A stretch of DNA of 64,000 nucleotides from contig NC_135552.1 in NCBI RefSeq assembly GCF_964340395.1, positions 999,001 to 1,063,000 of the forward strand, read 5' to 3'. The translations under genes and the position numbers were made by a program. Positions 35,176 through 47,439 of this stretch are shown piece after piece; position 1 is the stretch's first letter; every line of letters begins with the position of its first letter. The stretch is from Glandiceps talaboti (lineage: Eukaryota; Hemichordata; Enteropneusta; Spengelidae). The notes under the pieces are model-generated. The model saw only the letters and a list, made by a program, of their open reading frames with translations, was not told the DNA's origin and did not search any database.

Positions 35176-35255
35176 TGAAGCATGGGTAGTGTTTTCTGCC
35201 CTCAACGACTAATGTTTGAGTTTCTTTCGCTAATCTTTTAAACAAACCATTGCTG

Positions 35256-35488
35256 AAAATCATGCAGAATTTTTCAGTTATTTTACAAAGATTATGCCGA
35301 TGAGCAATGAAATGATTCTTTATAATGGTAGGAACAATTCTAATACTGACAAAGTTTTGTGAAGCCATCAGCGTGCTTAATGGAACGGTAAGTTGCCGAA
35401 AATCGTGCTGAATTTTTCAGTTATTTTACAAAGATTACGCCAATTAGCAATGAAATGATTCTTTATAATGGTAGGAACAATTCTAATG
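35256..35488. repeat. Two-copy tandem duplication (about 90 bp, period about 145)
   Basis: GAATTTTTCAGTTATTTTAC and AATGAAATGATTCTTTATAA occur in both 35265-35345 and 35409-35488, with several point differences. Confidence 0.8.
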
Positions 35489-37065
35489 CACATTTAAGCT
35501 ATTTTTGTCGATATTCAGAGAGTGCGGCGATATTTTTCATGATAATGACCGCATTGTTTGGTATCATTTTTTCAAAATGGCTGCCCTCTCGTTCATGTTC
35601 ATGGTTTAGCGCAGGTGTTGGTCATCTGACCTACGTAACGTTAGACTGTTAGACAATGGATAATAATTATTATAATCGTAAGCGCTATGTGTTCTAGATG
35701 TTTTCTTGGAGTTTTGGGGATTTTATTAAAATGGGGCCAACCCTGACAGTTACAGTGTTAGTGCTGGGGGAACCTGAGTATCTCTGTCGTATCTAAGCCA
35801 TTACTATTACATGTAGTAGGAAACATGCACTCGGTGAACAGTCAGTCGGAATGATCCACACCTTTCTTCTTTACAGCAATTCAAATTATCTGACCAAAAC
35901 TTATCTAGAGCTTCAAGCCCAACTGCAGTGGTGACAGACTTGGCAGCCTGACAACATTACCGTTTAGATATTGGTAAGCTCTATTTTTACACTAAATAAT
36001 AATATTTCCATTTTCGTCTGTGGCCTAAGGAAGGGGCCAATGTATTTGAAATAGACAGATGAGATATGTTTTCAGGTTATCATATTTCTTCCTGATTACC
36101 ATCTAACCTTTATTGGATTTTCAAACATCTGTTGCATGTCTTTTTAGTAGCTTATATCAATGTTTGTATACCAGTTGCAAATTTGATAAATATACTTGGT
36201 CTGTTTTTGTAATTTAGTAAAGTGCAAAATACTAAACAGAATCACCTAAATTTAAATGTCATGTAATATAGCTTCATGCATGTGAATGGGATTGTTAACT
36301 AGATACTAAGGATACCAGGTACTCACCATCTCACATTCTGTCTGAACATTTTGAAACATCACAATGCAAAAATAGTTTGACTTATGTGCCTGTGTTTTTA
36401 TTAGCTATTGATTGAATGTTATTACTCTAATTTAGTCAACAAACTCTTAAATCTTTGTTGTTTATTTATTCTCAAACATTGACTTAGTGTATGTGTTACA
36501 TATTGTTTTTTGAAGTTGGTATATAGTTAAAAGTTGTTTCATTAATACGAAAATCAAGTAAATATCATTTTCTTATCAATATGGGCACTATAATATAACA
36601 AACCCCCTCTTTGTGTATACTTTTATCTCCACAGAGGTTTGATAACGTAGTTAGTGATAATACATACCAATGTGGATGGTACATACCGAAAGTTCTATAT
36701 GTGTGATTCCTGTAAATTGAAGTTCAAGTTAGAGAAGTGTATCTGGATTGGCTATGAATACATATAGTTGAGGTGAGCTATAGCTGTCTCAGAATGTACA
36801 ATGTTAATTGTAACACATCTAATCCATTTCATCTACAAATGTATTGTGATTTGTCAATATGTAGTCAAGTGGTATGTAGAATATTTGAATTGTTCAAAGC
36901 AAATGTTGTTAACTCGTCAACAATATTAGTTATGATGCCTGTATGGGCAGTGTCACTAAAAACTGATGACATCATATATGCATACATATTTTCACAGCTG
37001 GCTAATATGGCATCACCTAGAAATTTCACAGCTTTATGATTTCTGAAGACAAACTTGCCACCTAT
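35489..37065. other. No gene seen
   Basis: AT-rich DNA with no supported exon, RNA gene or repeat. An 88-codon frame near 36773 lacks any motif. Confidence 0.4.
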
Positions 37066-37220
37066 ACAGGGAACTTTGTACATCTTAGTACCAGGATGTG
37101 CACATCCTATTGCTAGGATGTGGCCACATCCTAGTGCTACACACGCGATAGTGCAACACCTTTGCCAAACCTTCGTGACACTCTAAGGTCGCATGAAGGT
37201 TCACTGGCAAGCTTGTTCAA

Positions 37221-37745
37221 ATCTTTTTTTTCGATAAAGCTTCAATTAATGTTTTCTTTGAAGTTTAGACGAAGGTTTGTGGGTAAAGCTTATGTGAAGC
37301 TTACTTTCAAAGGTTAAACTAAGTTGTCTCGGAAGAACCTTCAATAAAGATTTGTAATGAAGCTTCGAAAGAGGTTTGTGGATAAAACTATTTTCGAAGC
37401 TTATTTTCCAAGGTCAAACTAAGTTGCCGCGGAAGAACCTTCGGTAAAGATTTGTAATGAAGCTTCGAAAGAGGTTTGTGGATAAAACCATTTTGGAAGC
37501 TTATTTTCCAAGGTCAAACTAAGTTGCCGCGGAAAAACCTTCGGTAAAGATTTGTAATGAAGCTTCGACTGAGGTTTGTATTCGCAACTAGTTATGAAGC
37601 TTACTTTCAAAGGTTATACGAAGTTGCCTCGGAAGAACCTTCGGTGAAAATTTATACTGAAGCTTAGACAGAGGTTTGTGAGTAAAACTTGTTACGAAGC
37701 TTATTTTCAAAGGTTTAAAACGAAATGCCTCTCAGAACCTTCAGT
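37221..37745. repeat. 100-bp tandem repeat, about 5 copies
   Basis: AAGTTG(T/C)C(T/G)CGGAAGAACCTT recurs at 37321, 37421, 37521 and 37621, with a diverged copy at 37721. Each unit also has GATTTGTAATGAAGCTTCGA and AGAGGTTTGTG. Confidence 0.9.
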
Positions 37746-38495
37746 GAAAATTTGAACGTATAACCTCAATACAAGCTTCTGGAAAGAATATTCGTCCGTA
37801 TGCATTTTAAACGTAAAATTTGATGGAATTAGCGACCACGTCGACAACTTTGTAACGTAACTTTATGTATCCGTGCATTGGAAATATCGATTGCTGGTGT
37901 GACCTCTCAGATCATGTCTCAGAAAGCTGACCAATCAGTATGACGGACACACATCTTTTTGACCCCTTTTTGGCACACAGCCAGCACGTGCATATTAAAA
38001 CAGTCGCGACGGCGTTGGTGTCACAACATCGACCTCCGAGCTCCCAACTGAACATGGTGATACGGTGTGAAGTTATGGATAATTTTTCAACATTCCCTGA
38101 AATGGAAAATAAGATGACTACTGTCAATGCCAATTGAAAGGTTTGTGCATTGCGAAACGGAATTGTGTACACGTTAGTCGGCCAAATTGAAGCAGACGAC
38201 ACTTGCGTTGCAACAGACGGCCTGTACATCTGATGTGATGATATGTACGTGAAACCAGGTCAAATTATCAATGGATGGTTGATATTCCGACGATAGGTAT
38301 TTATATAGTATATATCGTATCGTATATATCATATCATATTCTGTCAGTTTTAGAACGGCTTTGATAAAGAGGGGTAGTTTCAAAAATCATGAAAATGTAA
38401 TGTATTCGCCATGATTAAAGAATATACAGTGTGGAATCATATCAATCAGTGTTGAAGTAAATCATTGTGCATGTTGTTCTTGAGAAACAAATCTT

Positions 38496-38547
<52 letters not shown>

Positions 38548-40279
38548 CTATGCCAGTGAGATGTATTCATCATAAATGATATGTGGTTTGAAGAAAACCA
38601 CTAAAGAATTGAAGCCAGTGTGGGAATGTAGTGACCTGTATGTGATTATTACATGTAAATATAAATGGGTAGGTACACTACATGTAGAAAAAATAAAATA
38701 CATTCAGTTACCCAATGAATTCAATGAAAGAAATTAACTAACCAAAAGAAAAGAAAGCATAAACATATCAAAATGGAGTGATAAAAAACACGACCAAAAC
38801 ATTACCAATTAGCTCTTGAAATAAACCCATCAATAACACAGATACACACAAAATTATGACAAATTGTTACACACTGGTGTCACAAGATGTAAATAATTCT
38901 ACATTATTTTTTTAACAACACTTTTTTTTTTTATAACCATTCTATTGCTTGTTCTGTATTTGTGGAGATGTAAGACCATATATTGCACAACCAAATGTAT
39001 TCTTAATTTAGCAGCCACCAAGGCAAAGCCAGAATTTAATTTTCTCAAAATATAAAAATGTTTTTTTTTTTACACCAACAGCTTCTATACATTATAACAT
39101 GTGAACTTATTTTTCCACCAGTTACCAGACTTTGCATGAATGGGATAGACACTATATTATTTTATTAGTTTTATTTGTGCAACAACTGGGTAATAATTGA
39201 AGGACCTGATTATATGTAAGAAATAAAAAGGTAAATCATATTGTTTGGTCTCTTCAGAAATACCCCAAATTATATGTGTCCTTGAACTCAACACATGGAA
39301 ATTCATGGCATGAACAAACGAGAAAATTCAAAGTGGCCATAAAAAAGTTGTGTTTATTTGCTATTATAAATTAATGAATCAACAATTTTTTTCTACTTAA
39401 AAAAAGACTAAAACAATAATATAATACTAAGTCCATGTTTGTAACTAATTAATTTGTAAAAGGTTTAATACATGATGTTTAATACATGCAGAGTTTATTT
39501 AACTAAACTGTATATATGGTGGTAGACTTTGAGGTACAAATATAAAATGAGACATCTAGGAATGTAGAGATGAAACACATAGCAAGAGAATTGTATATTT
39601 GGCCAAAGACTGCAGTTTAGGTTAGTTCATCTTTCTGTTTGTTGTCACTTGTGACATTCATCTAAAGAGTTCAAAAAATTGTGAAAATTAGTAAAAGTCT
39701 GGATAGCCATTGTGTAAAAGTATATTTGTATTTGTAACAATAAACAGCAAAATGTAAGTCAAATACTACATCCACACCAACCATGTTGGTGATATAAATA
39801 AAGTACAAAAACAGAAAACAGCATGTTCAAGGACATGCAGCATAAAAGGAGTATTTAGTTTAATTTTAAAGTTCAGTGACTTTTATCTTGTAGACACTTT
39901 GCCAATGCCTTATTTCCTGCTTTCTCACACTTTGATTTAAAGACAGCCTGTACATTATTAGTTATTCTGGTACCATGGTATGATGATACTGTACTTTAGT
40001 CACTAAAAAGTATGTCTTTAAAATCAATATTGAACAGGTGGAATAAAGGAAATAAGGTTTTGACAAAGTTACATGAGATAAAAGTTATTGAACCTTTGGC
40101 AAAGGTTGCCATTGGTGTGTAAGACTAGTCAAAGGTTGGTACCTTGAAGATTCAACAAACCTTGCTCTGCAGATCTTCAACTCACCTTGGCAGGCCATAG
40201 CTTCGGCAAAGATTAGGAGTCCAATGATTCGACAAAGTTTGGTACTCCAAAGCTTCAACAAAGATCGGTACTCCAATGC
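37746..40279. other. Interior of the candidate element; no gene seen
   Basis: AT-rich with a (GT)n run at about 38497-38545. No transposase or other domain was recognised in any frame. Confidence 0.4.
38497..38545. repeat. (GT)n microsatellite
   Basis: Uninterrupted GT dinucleotides over about 48 bases. Confidence 0.95.
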
Positions 40280-40570
40280 TTCGACAAAGATTGGCAATCC
40301 AAAACTTCGAAAAACCTTGGCACCCCAATGCTTCGACGAAGGTTAGCAGTGCAAAGCTTAGAAAAACCTTGGCACCCCAGTGCTTCGACGAAGGTTAGCA
40401 GTGCAAAGCTTAGAAAAACCTTGGCACCCCAGTGCTTCGACGAAGGTTAGCAGTGCAAAGCTTAGAAAAACCTTGGCACCCCAGTGCTTCGACGAAGGTA
40501 AGCAGTGCAAAAATCTAGCTTAGAAAAACCTTGGCACTTCAGTGCTTCGACGAAGGTTAGCAGTGCAAAG
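40280..40570. repeat. 52-bp tandem repeat, about 5 copies
   Basis: GCTTCGACGAAGG recurs at 40330, 40382, 40434 and 40486, then after 59 bases where AAATCTAGC-like extra sequence interrupts a unit. Units include TTAGCAGTGCAAAGCTTAG and AAAACCTTGGCACC. Confidence 0.9.
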
Positions 40571-41145
40571 CTTTGACAAAGAAGAGCACAGCTAGCTATG
40601 TACCACCTGTGTGCCTCACAGTCCCGTTACAGGGTATATTTTTCCACAGCCTGGTACATGGTTGTAAAAATGTGCCTGTTGCATGGATGTGGAATACTGC
40701 CCCTGTGCCTTGACTGTTTTGCACATCCCAGTACCATAGCTGTGTACTGTATACCTAGCACACAGTTGGGCACATACATGTAGCTGTGGTGGAATAATAC
40801 CCTGTAGCAACCCTTTTGTTCATATCTGACTAGCATTGCTAACATAGCTGGTGCATGGCAGTGGGAAAAAGCTCTTGTACATGGATATGGATGTTGTAAA
40901 AAAATCTATGCTGCATGCTATTTTTCACATCCATGTTACATTGATGTTGGCATACCATTTCCCCCTAGGGTGTTGGCTAGAATTGTTACAGGGATATTGT
41001 ACACATAGCTGGTACAGCCCTTGTGGCTCTACTGAGATGGTACAGCTATATGCACAACCCTGTCCTAGATATGTGAATGTTACAAGGATGTGCAAGGTTC
41101 CCTGTGATACAACTAAAGCATCGAGGGATCGCCGTATGACTGGGT

Positions 41146-41458
41146 ATCATACACACTTTATGTTTCCTAAAAACAATTTAGATAGATAAAAAACTGGCTT
41201 CCCACAGACCACTCAATACAAATATAAACAGCATCATCTGACCCCTACTGATACACAGACATACACACATCGTCCTTGGAACAAGCAAGCTATTGAAAGT
41301 CATCACATCGTAGGCTCAGATTTTGACACATACAAGTGTATTGACTCAAAGTGATGAAGTGATATGTGTGTGCACATACAGTGACTGCTTGACGGCAAGA
41401 GTTTGGTGGTTTCTTATCTATCTAAATCGTTCTTAGGAAACAGAAAATGTGTATGATG
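41146..41458. mobile_element. About 310-bp inverted-repeat (MITE-like) element
   Basis: The left arm has TATCATACACACTTTATG and TTTAGATAGATAAAAAAC. The right arm has the complement, TTATCTATCTAAATCG, GTTTCC-type and AAAATGTGTATGATG. Arms pair over about 45 bases with mismatches. No coding capacity. Confidence 0.6.
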
Positions 41459-41814
41459 CGCACAATGTTTATAATGTGAAAGAAAAGACTCACTTGATTT
41501 TGATAAGACAAGAGAAGGACTTTTAAATGTCAAGTCTTTCATCTTAATAACACATATTAGTATGGCGATCATATGATACATATTACTTACACAATACTTT
41601 CAATAATTTTCAAATTTAAATACAGCACTGGTGTTCTACTGAATAGAAATAGTAGTATTTGCAATTCTAGTGTTTTGCACGTGTTGTTGTTATATCATAT
41701 CAAATACACTCACAATGTTGTGTCATATCCTACAGCTAAAATGATGCAGGCTTGGTGTTTCACTCATGGGACATTATGCTTTTAAGACACAGGGCTATAG
41801 AGATATTTCAACTC

Positions 41815-42080
41815 TAGACTAAGAATAGCAGCCACAACAAACACAGCAGGGTCATTTGCCCAATCACGTTGAACACTGATAAGCATTGCTATTCTTTCAC
41901 AGTGCAGTGAAACAAGCTTCTAATGAAAACATTGCACATGTACAGTACTTGATGAATTTAATGGCTTGAATTGTTTATTTTCTAACTGATAAACAACATT
42001 TAAACTTGACTACTTCTACATCCCCACTGTGTACGGCACCTATGTAACCGTTTCTTTTGCATTAGAAGTTGTCTGAGGGT
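41815..42080. repeat. Dispersed repeat, second copy (see 30170-30450)
   Basis: Same order and orientation as 30170-30450: AAC.CTAGACTAA, GCATTGCTATTCTTTCACAG, ATTTAAACTTGACTAC and CATCCCCACT.GTGTA, with moderate divergence. Confidence 0.65.
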
Positions 42081-42130
42081 GTGTATTAAATGTCATGTTA
42101 CAGGAGTGGAACACCAAGTCTACATCATTT

Positions 42131-43640
42131 TAGCTGTAATAAAAATCTGGAGTAATTTTACATATTTTGATTTTCAAAAATTGTTTTAGATTTTGAGACA
42201 TATCCAGTGTCATATCCAGTGTTTTACACAGAGTGCTTTTTACATACTGACACTTTCAAAGATTGTTTTTTAATTCTAAGACACTCACAAAGTTGTGTGA
42301 AATCCTGAGAGTTTAAAAGAGTAGTTTCACATATTAAGAGTTTTGAGTGTGGTTTTACAAATCAACATTTTCAAAAGATTGGTTTTTAAATTCTAAGACT
42401 CTTTCAAAAATTGAGAGTTTCAAAGTATGATCGTACATATCGAAAGTTCCAAAGAGGTTTTATAAAGAGTTTCAAAAGATTAGAATTTTAAGACACTGAG
42501 GTTGTGTCAAGTCCAGTGGTTTTACATATTACATATAACACTTTCTAATAGTGGTGTTATGCATATATTGAATGCAAAGACTTTCAAATTGGTTATATAG
42601 TTAGAGACTTTAAAAGAGTAGTATTTGAGATTTCAAGAAGTCATTGGAAATTGTAAGGGTTTCAAAGTTTGATATTTAATTATGTCACGTGACTGACCTT
42701 TGACCTCATTAACATATTTTTGGTAATTTAGGACCTCTTCCTTTGAATTCCAGGTGTCAACTGGCTAACTATTGAATGATAAGTAAATGTATTTTAAATT
42801 TGTTTACATGACAAATCATGCAAATCCCATGTTCAGTTTTCCATTACTGGAGGAAAGAAATTACAAACATCAATAAAATAATTGTCAAATTTGGAACTTT
42901 TTCCAGCTGATTATCTGAATCAATAAAGTCACATTTAATTCAAATTCATTGTGTACTGTATATTTTTTCAATGAATATTGTATGTATGACAAAATTTCTT
43001 GACTTTAAGCGTGTTGTAACCCGCAAATGTGTTACCTTTTCAGTAAAAATGTGTTTGTTGATTTGCCTAATTTGCATAAAATTATAATAATTATGGGATA
43101 GTTTGGACCTAAGGGTTTGTTTTGTAATTTTTTCTTCAAAAATGTTTTCAGGAGACAGCCCCCAAATTTAAATATTGTGATTAAATTCATGAAAATGTTA
43201 AAATACCCAATTCCTAGAGGGCCTAGGGAAAATTATATTGTTTTAATGACCCTTGAAACTGTCAAGTTTAGTTTTTATGATGTTAAAAATGACAAAAAAT
43301 GATACTTTGTTGCCAAATCTGAAAACAAATATTGACTTACCTATAACTTTGCAGTTAAATAAAATATAATGTTAGAGTTTAAGGAAAATATTTTTGAATT
43401 CATGTTGCCATCAAAACTGAAACTTTTCAAAAATGGCTGTTTCCAAAAATTACAAAAAATTAAGAAATCTCCATATTTCAAATGCAAATTTCTTTATTTG
43501 TGAACAATCGACAGTGGTGAAAATCCTCATAGATATTAAAATATAATTATACAAAAAGAAAAAGTATATTATAAAATAAAAAAGTGAATGAATACAGAAA
43601 TAATTGTGGAAATCTTAAAATACATTAAATACATTTATTT
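42131..43640. other. No gene seen
   Basis: AT-rich, with loosely repeated TTTCAAA and TAAGACACT words between 42170 and 42660 but no clear period. No exon was supported. Confidence 0.4.
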
Positions 43641-43727
43641 TGATGGGGATCTCACCCCATACCAAGAATGCCAGTTGGATATTACGCAAACGAAACATGG
43701 AAATGGCTGACTTTGTCCGAATTTGAG

Positions 43728-43735
43728 TGACGTCA
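43728..43735. promoter_or_regulatory. CRE-like palindrome TGACGTCA
   Basis: Perfect TGACGTCA, followed by a second GTGTGACGTGA at about 43744. It lies about 470 bases upstream of the TPR gene ATG, so could be a promoter element. Functional status is inferred from position alone. Confidence 0.3.
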
Positions 43736-44204
43736 CACAGGTTGTGTGACGTGATCCTGAAACCCGCAAATCATCTATTCCTCAAGCCGCCTCCCAGAAA
43801 TCAAATGGTTTACCCCATAGCCGTGGGATCTACCACTAAATTTTTACGGGCTTAGTACAGTCTCATTCATGTCCAAAAATGAACGAATTTGACTATAGTA
43901 CAAATAGAAATAGATTAGTATTCACAACGTAACGAAGGGCTGTTTCACGCTGTTTCCCTGCCTCTCAAAGTTTGACAGTAATCCTTACTCTCCACCCCTG
44001 TAAGAAAATGAGATAATCCATATATGTCAAAGTTACTTGTCTCGTTTTGATGATGATGGGGAATTCCCAGAACTCTAGCTTTATGCAGTCACGCCAGGCT
44101 GTTCAATTTTAATTTCGTCCTGTTTTCATAGTTGTTTTTGTAATAATAGTAGCAAACATACAGAAAGTGCAAATCACCACTGCACACAGTGTGTGCTTTA
44201 CAGA

Positions 44205-44301
44205 ATGGCTCAAAGACAATCCCCTGGTTTTGGCCACCAAGGTAATCCATGGCGTGCACCGTGGGCATTCGGGCCTGGTACAAATTTGGGGGCAGGTGCA
44301 G
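44205..44301 (+). CDS. First coding exon of a TPR-repeat gene
   Basis: ATG at 44205 opens a frame of 32 codons plus one base, ending at a strong donor CAG|GTAAGTG. The sequence is rich in Gly, Pro, Trp and Gln (MAQRQSPGFGHQ at the start, then WRAPWAFGPGT), with no membrane segment, so it looks like a flexible cytosolic N-terminus. The leftover base is exactly what the TPR exon at 52664 needs, giving a Gly codon at the joint. No other open exon was recognised between them. The 5' UTR and promoter lie in 43640-44204. The gene name cannot be assigned. Confidence 0.6.
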
Positions 44302-44859
44302 GTAAGTGCCAATTTTATTTCAAGTTGAACACAACACAACACAATTATAAGCTCTGTGTACCGTTAGTATGAAATACTTCCTGTTCATAAACAACAAGCT
44401 CAGTGATTTAGACAGTTGAACGTATGAACGTTTTGTGTCTTCTGACAGATTGGTCTGTACGATTAGATTAGAAGTTAGAACTTATTTATTTACTCGTTCT
44501 GTTAAAAATGTAATCGAAACGCAAGTGTTGTGAAAACATATTGTTGCAATATTCTCAGAGTATGCTAACAGTTATCAATGAAATGACTTTACATTATGTT
44601 GTACAGTCATTTTTGTTGTTGTTGGCTAGTTGGTTTTACTTGTTTCTTGTGTCTCTGGGCTTCGTAATGTTTCTGTTTGTATGACTATAGAGAGGTATGT
44701 AAGGGTACCTAAAGTGGCAAAGTGACCGTAAAGTGGGACTCAAACTTTGTGCCAAACAGGTAAAGTAGGACCGGAAGTGGGGTCGGTCCAACTTCACGAT
44801 TTTCGGCAAAGTTGGACCGGAATCTTGTTCCGTCAGAATGCATTGCAATTGAAAGATAA

Positions 44860-45455
44860 TTTGGACTTTGTCAAAGGCTTTCTAAACTCTAACAAATTTT
44901 GTAAATTTTGAACGATATTTAGAAAGGGCTAATTATCGTTTTTATCCGATATATCGTCCATGGATTATTTGGACTCTGTCAAGTACTTTCTAAACTCTAG
45001 CTAATTTGTAAATTTAGAGCGATATTTAGAAAGCGCTAATTATCGTTTTTATCCGATATATCGTCCGTGGATTATTTGGACTCCGTCAAGTACTTTCTAA
45101 ACTCTAGCTAATTTGTAAATTTAGAACGATATTTAGAAAGCGCTAATTATCGTTTTTATCCGATATATCGTCCTTGGATAATTTGGACTCTGTCAAGTAC
45201 TTTCTAAACTCTAGCTAATCTATTAATTTAGAACGATATTTATAAAGCGCTAATTATCGTTTTTATCCGATATATCGTCCGTGGATAATTTGGACTCCGT
45301 CAAGTACTTTCTAAACTCTAGCTAATCTATTAATTTAGAACGATATTTATAAAGCGCTAATTATCGTTTTTATCCGATATATCGTCCGTGGATAATTTGG
45401 ACTCTGTCAAGTACTTTCTAAACTCTAGCTATTTTATAAATTTAGAACGATATTA
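44860..45455. repeat. 107-bp tandem repeat, about 5.5 copies
   Basis: ATCCGATATATCGTCC recurs at 44944, 45051, 45158, 45265 and 45372, exactly 107 bases apart. Units include TTTGGACTC.GTCAAGTACT and AGCGCTAATTATCG. Confidence 0.95.
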
Positions 45456-46336
45456 AGCCGGAAATCTCAGTAAGACGTAACATTAGGAAAATGATATTAT
45501 TTTCTTGGTTCTACCATACAGATTGTCTAAATTTATAAACTTCGGCTAGTTTAGAATATTAGATCGCTATTTGGAAAGCTGTAGTACTGTAGTAGTGATT
45601 ATTTAAAAAGTTATATTTTCACCTGAATATAGCTGTGTTTATCGTCTTTAGCTAGTTTAGCTGCCATAGGTAATACATGGATTTTAGAAACCACCCTTGA
45701 GAAAAGACACAATTCCGCACCTAACTGATCAAGAGATAATGACATCAACAGGCATCTTTTGATTCAACGTAACAGGCGTCACAAACCCGGCCTCGTATAG
45801 TTATACGACGGTTTTTGTTCAAAACCCACCGTATGCGTTTTCAACGTCCCATTATCAGTAGACAACGGGGATCGTCAGTTGGCACCACATATACTTTATC
45901 GATGACTAAAGTCGACACAGATTGTTTCATACATACAAAATGTGAACGCACTCGCATTCCAACAGCTTTAAAATTGGTTTGGGGCACGGGTCATTTATTT
46001 AGAGTCACTTCGCAACAATAGTAACTCGTACGGTACCAACTCGCCCGGATCCAAGTCTCAACAATTCTAAGTCGCACCACTAATCGCAAATGCTGTTGAA
46101 TTCGGCATAATTGTGAACAAATAGGCAATAAAAAACAACGTGAAGTGATTGATAAACCTAAAATTGAGAATACGGGCAATTAAAATTGCCAAAATCACGG
46201 TCACTATAAGATAGTGACCGTGGTCACTTTAAGATAGTGACCGTGCCAAAATCTACCATTATGCGTGAACAATCGGAGGGCGTTCAACCGCACCTCATGT
46301 GTTGATGTCATAACTCGTGCGTATAACAAACATTCA

Positions 46337-46410
46337 CGAGCGTTAGTTCAGTTGGTTAAATGCAGTTGACCTCGGGCGAGTTGGCACTGTTGCGAGTTAA
46401 ACTCGGCACA
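46337..46410 (+). other. tRNA-derived-looking sequence (possible SINE head or decayed tRNA)
   Basis: TTAGTTCAGTTGGTTAA is a good match to a tRNA D-arm and A box. About 40 bases on, GCGAGTTAAACTCGGC resembles a degenerate T-arm/B box. The acceptor stem does not pair well. It lies inside the 1.87-kb transposon, so it may be a SINE fragment or coincidence. Confidence 0.3.
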
Positions 46411-46735
46411 GGGTAATTTTATCAATGAACGCCCAATGGCATGCTCTTCTTATGATCGGTGCCTTAACTGCAGTTTAGTAAAGTTGCACCGGTCCTACTG
46501 TGCCTGTTTGGCACAAAGTTGGAGTCCCACTTTACGGTCCCACTTTGCCACTTTAGGTACCCTTACATACATGCTATAGAATATATTTTTGCCTTCTAGG
46601 ATTCGGGAATAGAGTATGTACCTAGGCCAGGGTCAGTCATTATAAAATACCTTTTCAGACCTTGTCGCAGTGGGAAATGTATAATGTCTTGGCTAGGCTT
46701 GCAGATTTTGGCCGATTTCATATCATGGCTGGAGT

Positions 46736-47222
46736 TATAGCTCTGAATGTATATGCTATCGAGGTTTGACACGTCTTCCCTCTCCGGGCTGGTTCGATCG
46801 TCTTCCCTTTATATAGTGAGACTGCAAACAGATTTCATTTGCACGGATTTTGGGAATAAAACCAACCCATACCCTTGCTAATGACAATACAAAAGACTAA
46901 AAACAAGTTTAGATCATTAAATGCAACCTACGTCTTGTCTATTTTGTCGTTTCTTGTCTTAACGTTCACTCAAGCCGCAAAACTGCAATATTGAGCTCTT
47001 CTGTTTGCATGACTTACTGTTTTCCGTCTCTAGCGAACGTAAGGCAAGAATAGACAGAATTAAACAAGACGTACGTATTTTATATACTCATTAGCAAGGG
47101 TATGGGTGGTTTTTATTCTGAAAATCTGTGAGAATGAAATCTTGCTATTTAAAATAGGGAAGAACCATAGCGGAGAAGGAAGACATGTTGAACCTCGTAG
47201 CATATACATCCAGAGCAACTAC
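46736..47222. mobile_element. 487-bp inverted-repeat element with 10-bp flanking duplication
   Basis: TGGCTGGAGT occurs directly outside both ends (46726-46735 and 47223-47232). The arms (GCTCTGAATGTATATGCTAT and the complement of GCATATACATCCAGAGC, continuing through the GAAGAC and CCATACCCTTGCTAATGA segments) pair with mismatches over about 160 bases. The 10-bp duplication again suggests a Mutator-like non-autonomous element, of a different family from 34762-35175. Confidence 0.7.
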
Positions 47223-47439
47223 TGGCTGGAGTATGTTGTGAATAAATTTAAGTTGACATTTTGCCACGTTATATAGCATAATTAATTTTATAGCCTCTCT
47301 ATGATTCATTTCTACAATAACTTGCATGCTAGTGTCAGTACAGTATTGAACTTTGCACTAAAACTAAAGGTTGCTGCAATGGAGAGTGATAATGCTATGT
47401 CAGACTATTTGATTTTGTCAAATGAAGTCATACTATTTT

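Larger units (their letters stand above)
37066..41105. mobile_element. Candidate 4.0-kb foldback-like element
   Basis: The ends match as inverted repeats of about 22 bases: ACAGGGAACTTTGTACATC at 37066 and the complement of GATGTGCAAGGTTCCCTGT ending at 41105. Just inside each end are GGATGT / GTGCACATCC-type motifs, then a tandem array (100-bp units on the left, 52-bp on the right) built from related AAGCTTCGA and AACCTTCG words. No target duplication was found. No transposase was recognised. CAGGG ends resemble hAT termini, but that is weak. Confidence 0.45.
44698..46567. mobile_element. 1.87-kb inverted-repeat transposon in TPR gene intron 1
   Basis: Terminal inverted repeats of about 80 bp: TGTAAGGGTACCTAAAGTGG at 44698 and its complement ending at 46567, continuing through GTGGGACTC.AACTTTGTGC and GTAGGACCGG with few mismatches. 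TA flanks both ends (44696-44697, 46568-46569), a possible TA target duplication. The interior has a 107-bp tandem array and a tRNA-like stretch. No transposase was recognised. Confidence 0.75.

Noticed and set aside
36773-37039. 88-codon + frame
   Set aside because: No methionine start context, motif, splice signals or repeat support; extends to the border of the candidate 4-kb element.
45815-46021. 68-codon + frame inside the 1.87-kb transposon
   Set aside because: Too short for a transposase and without DDE-type motifs.
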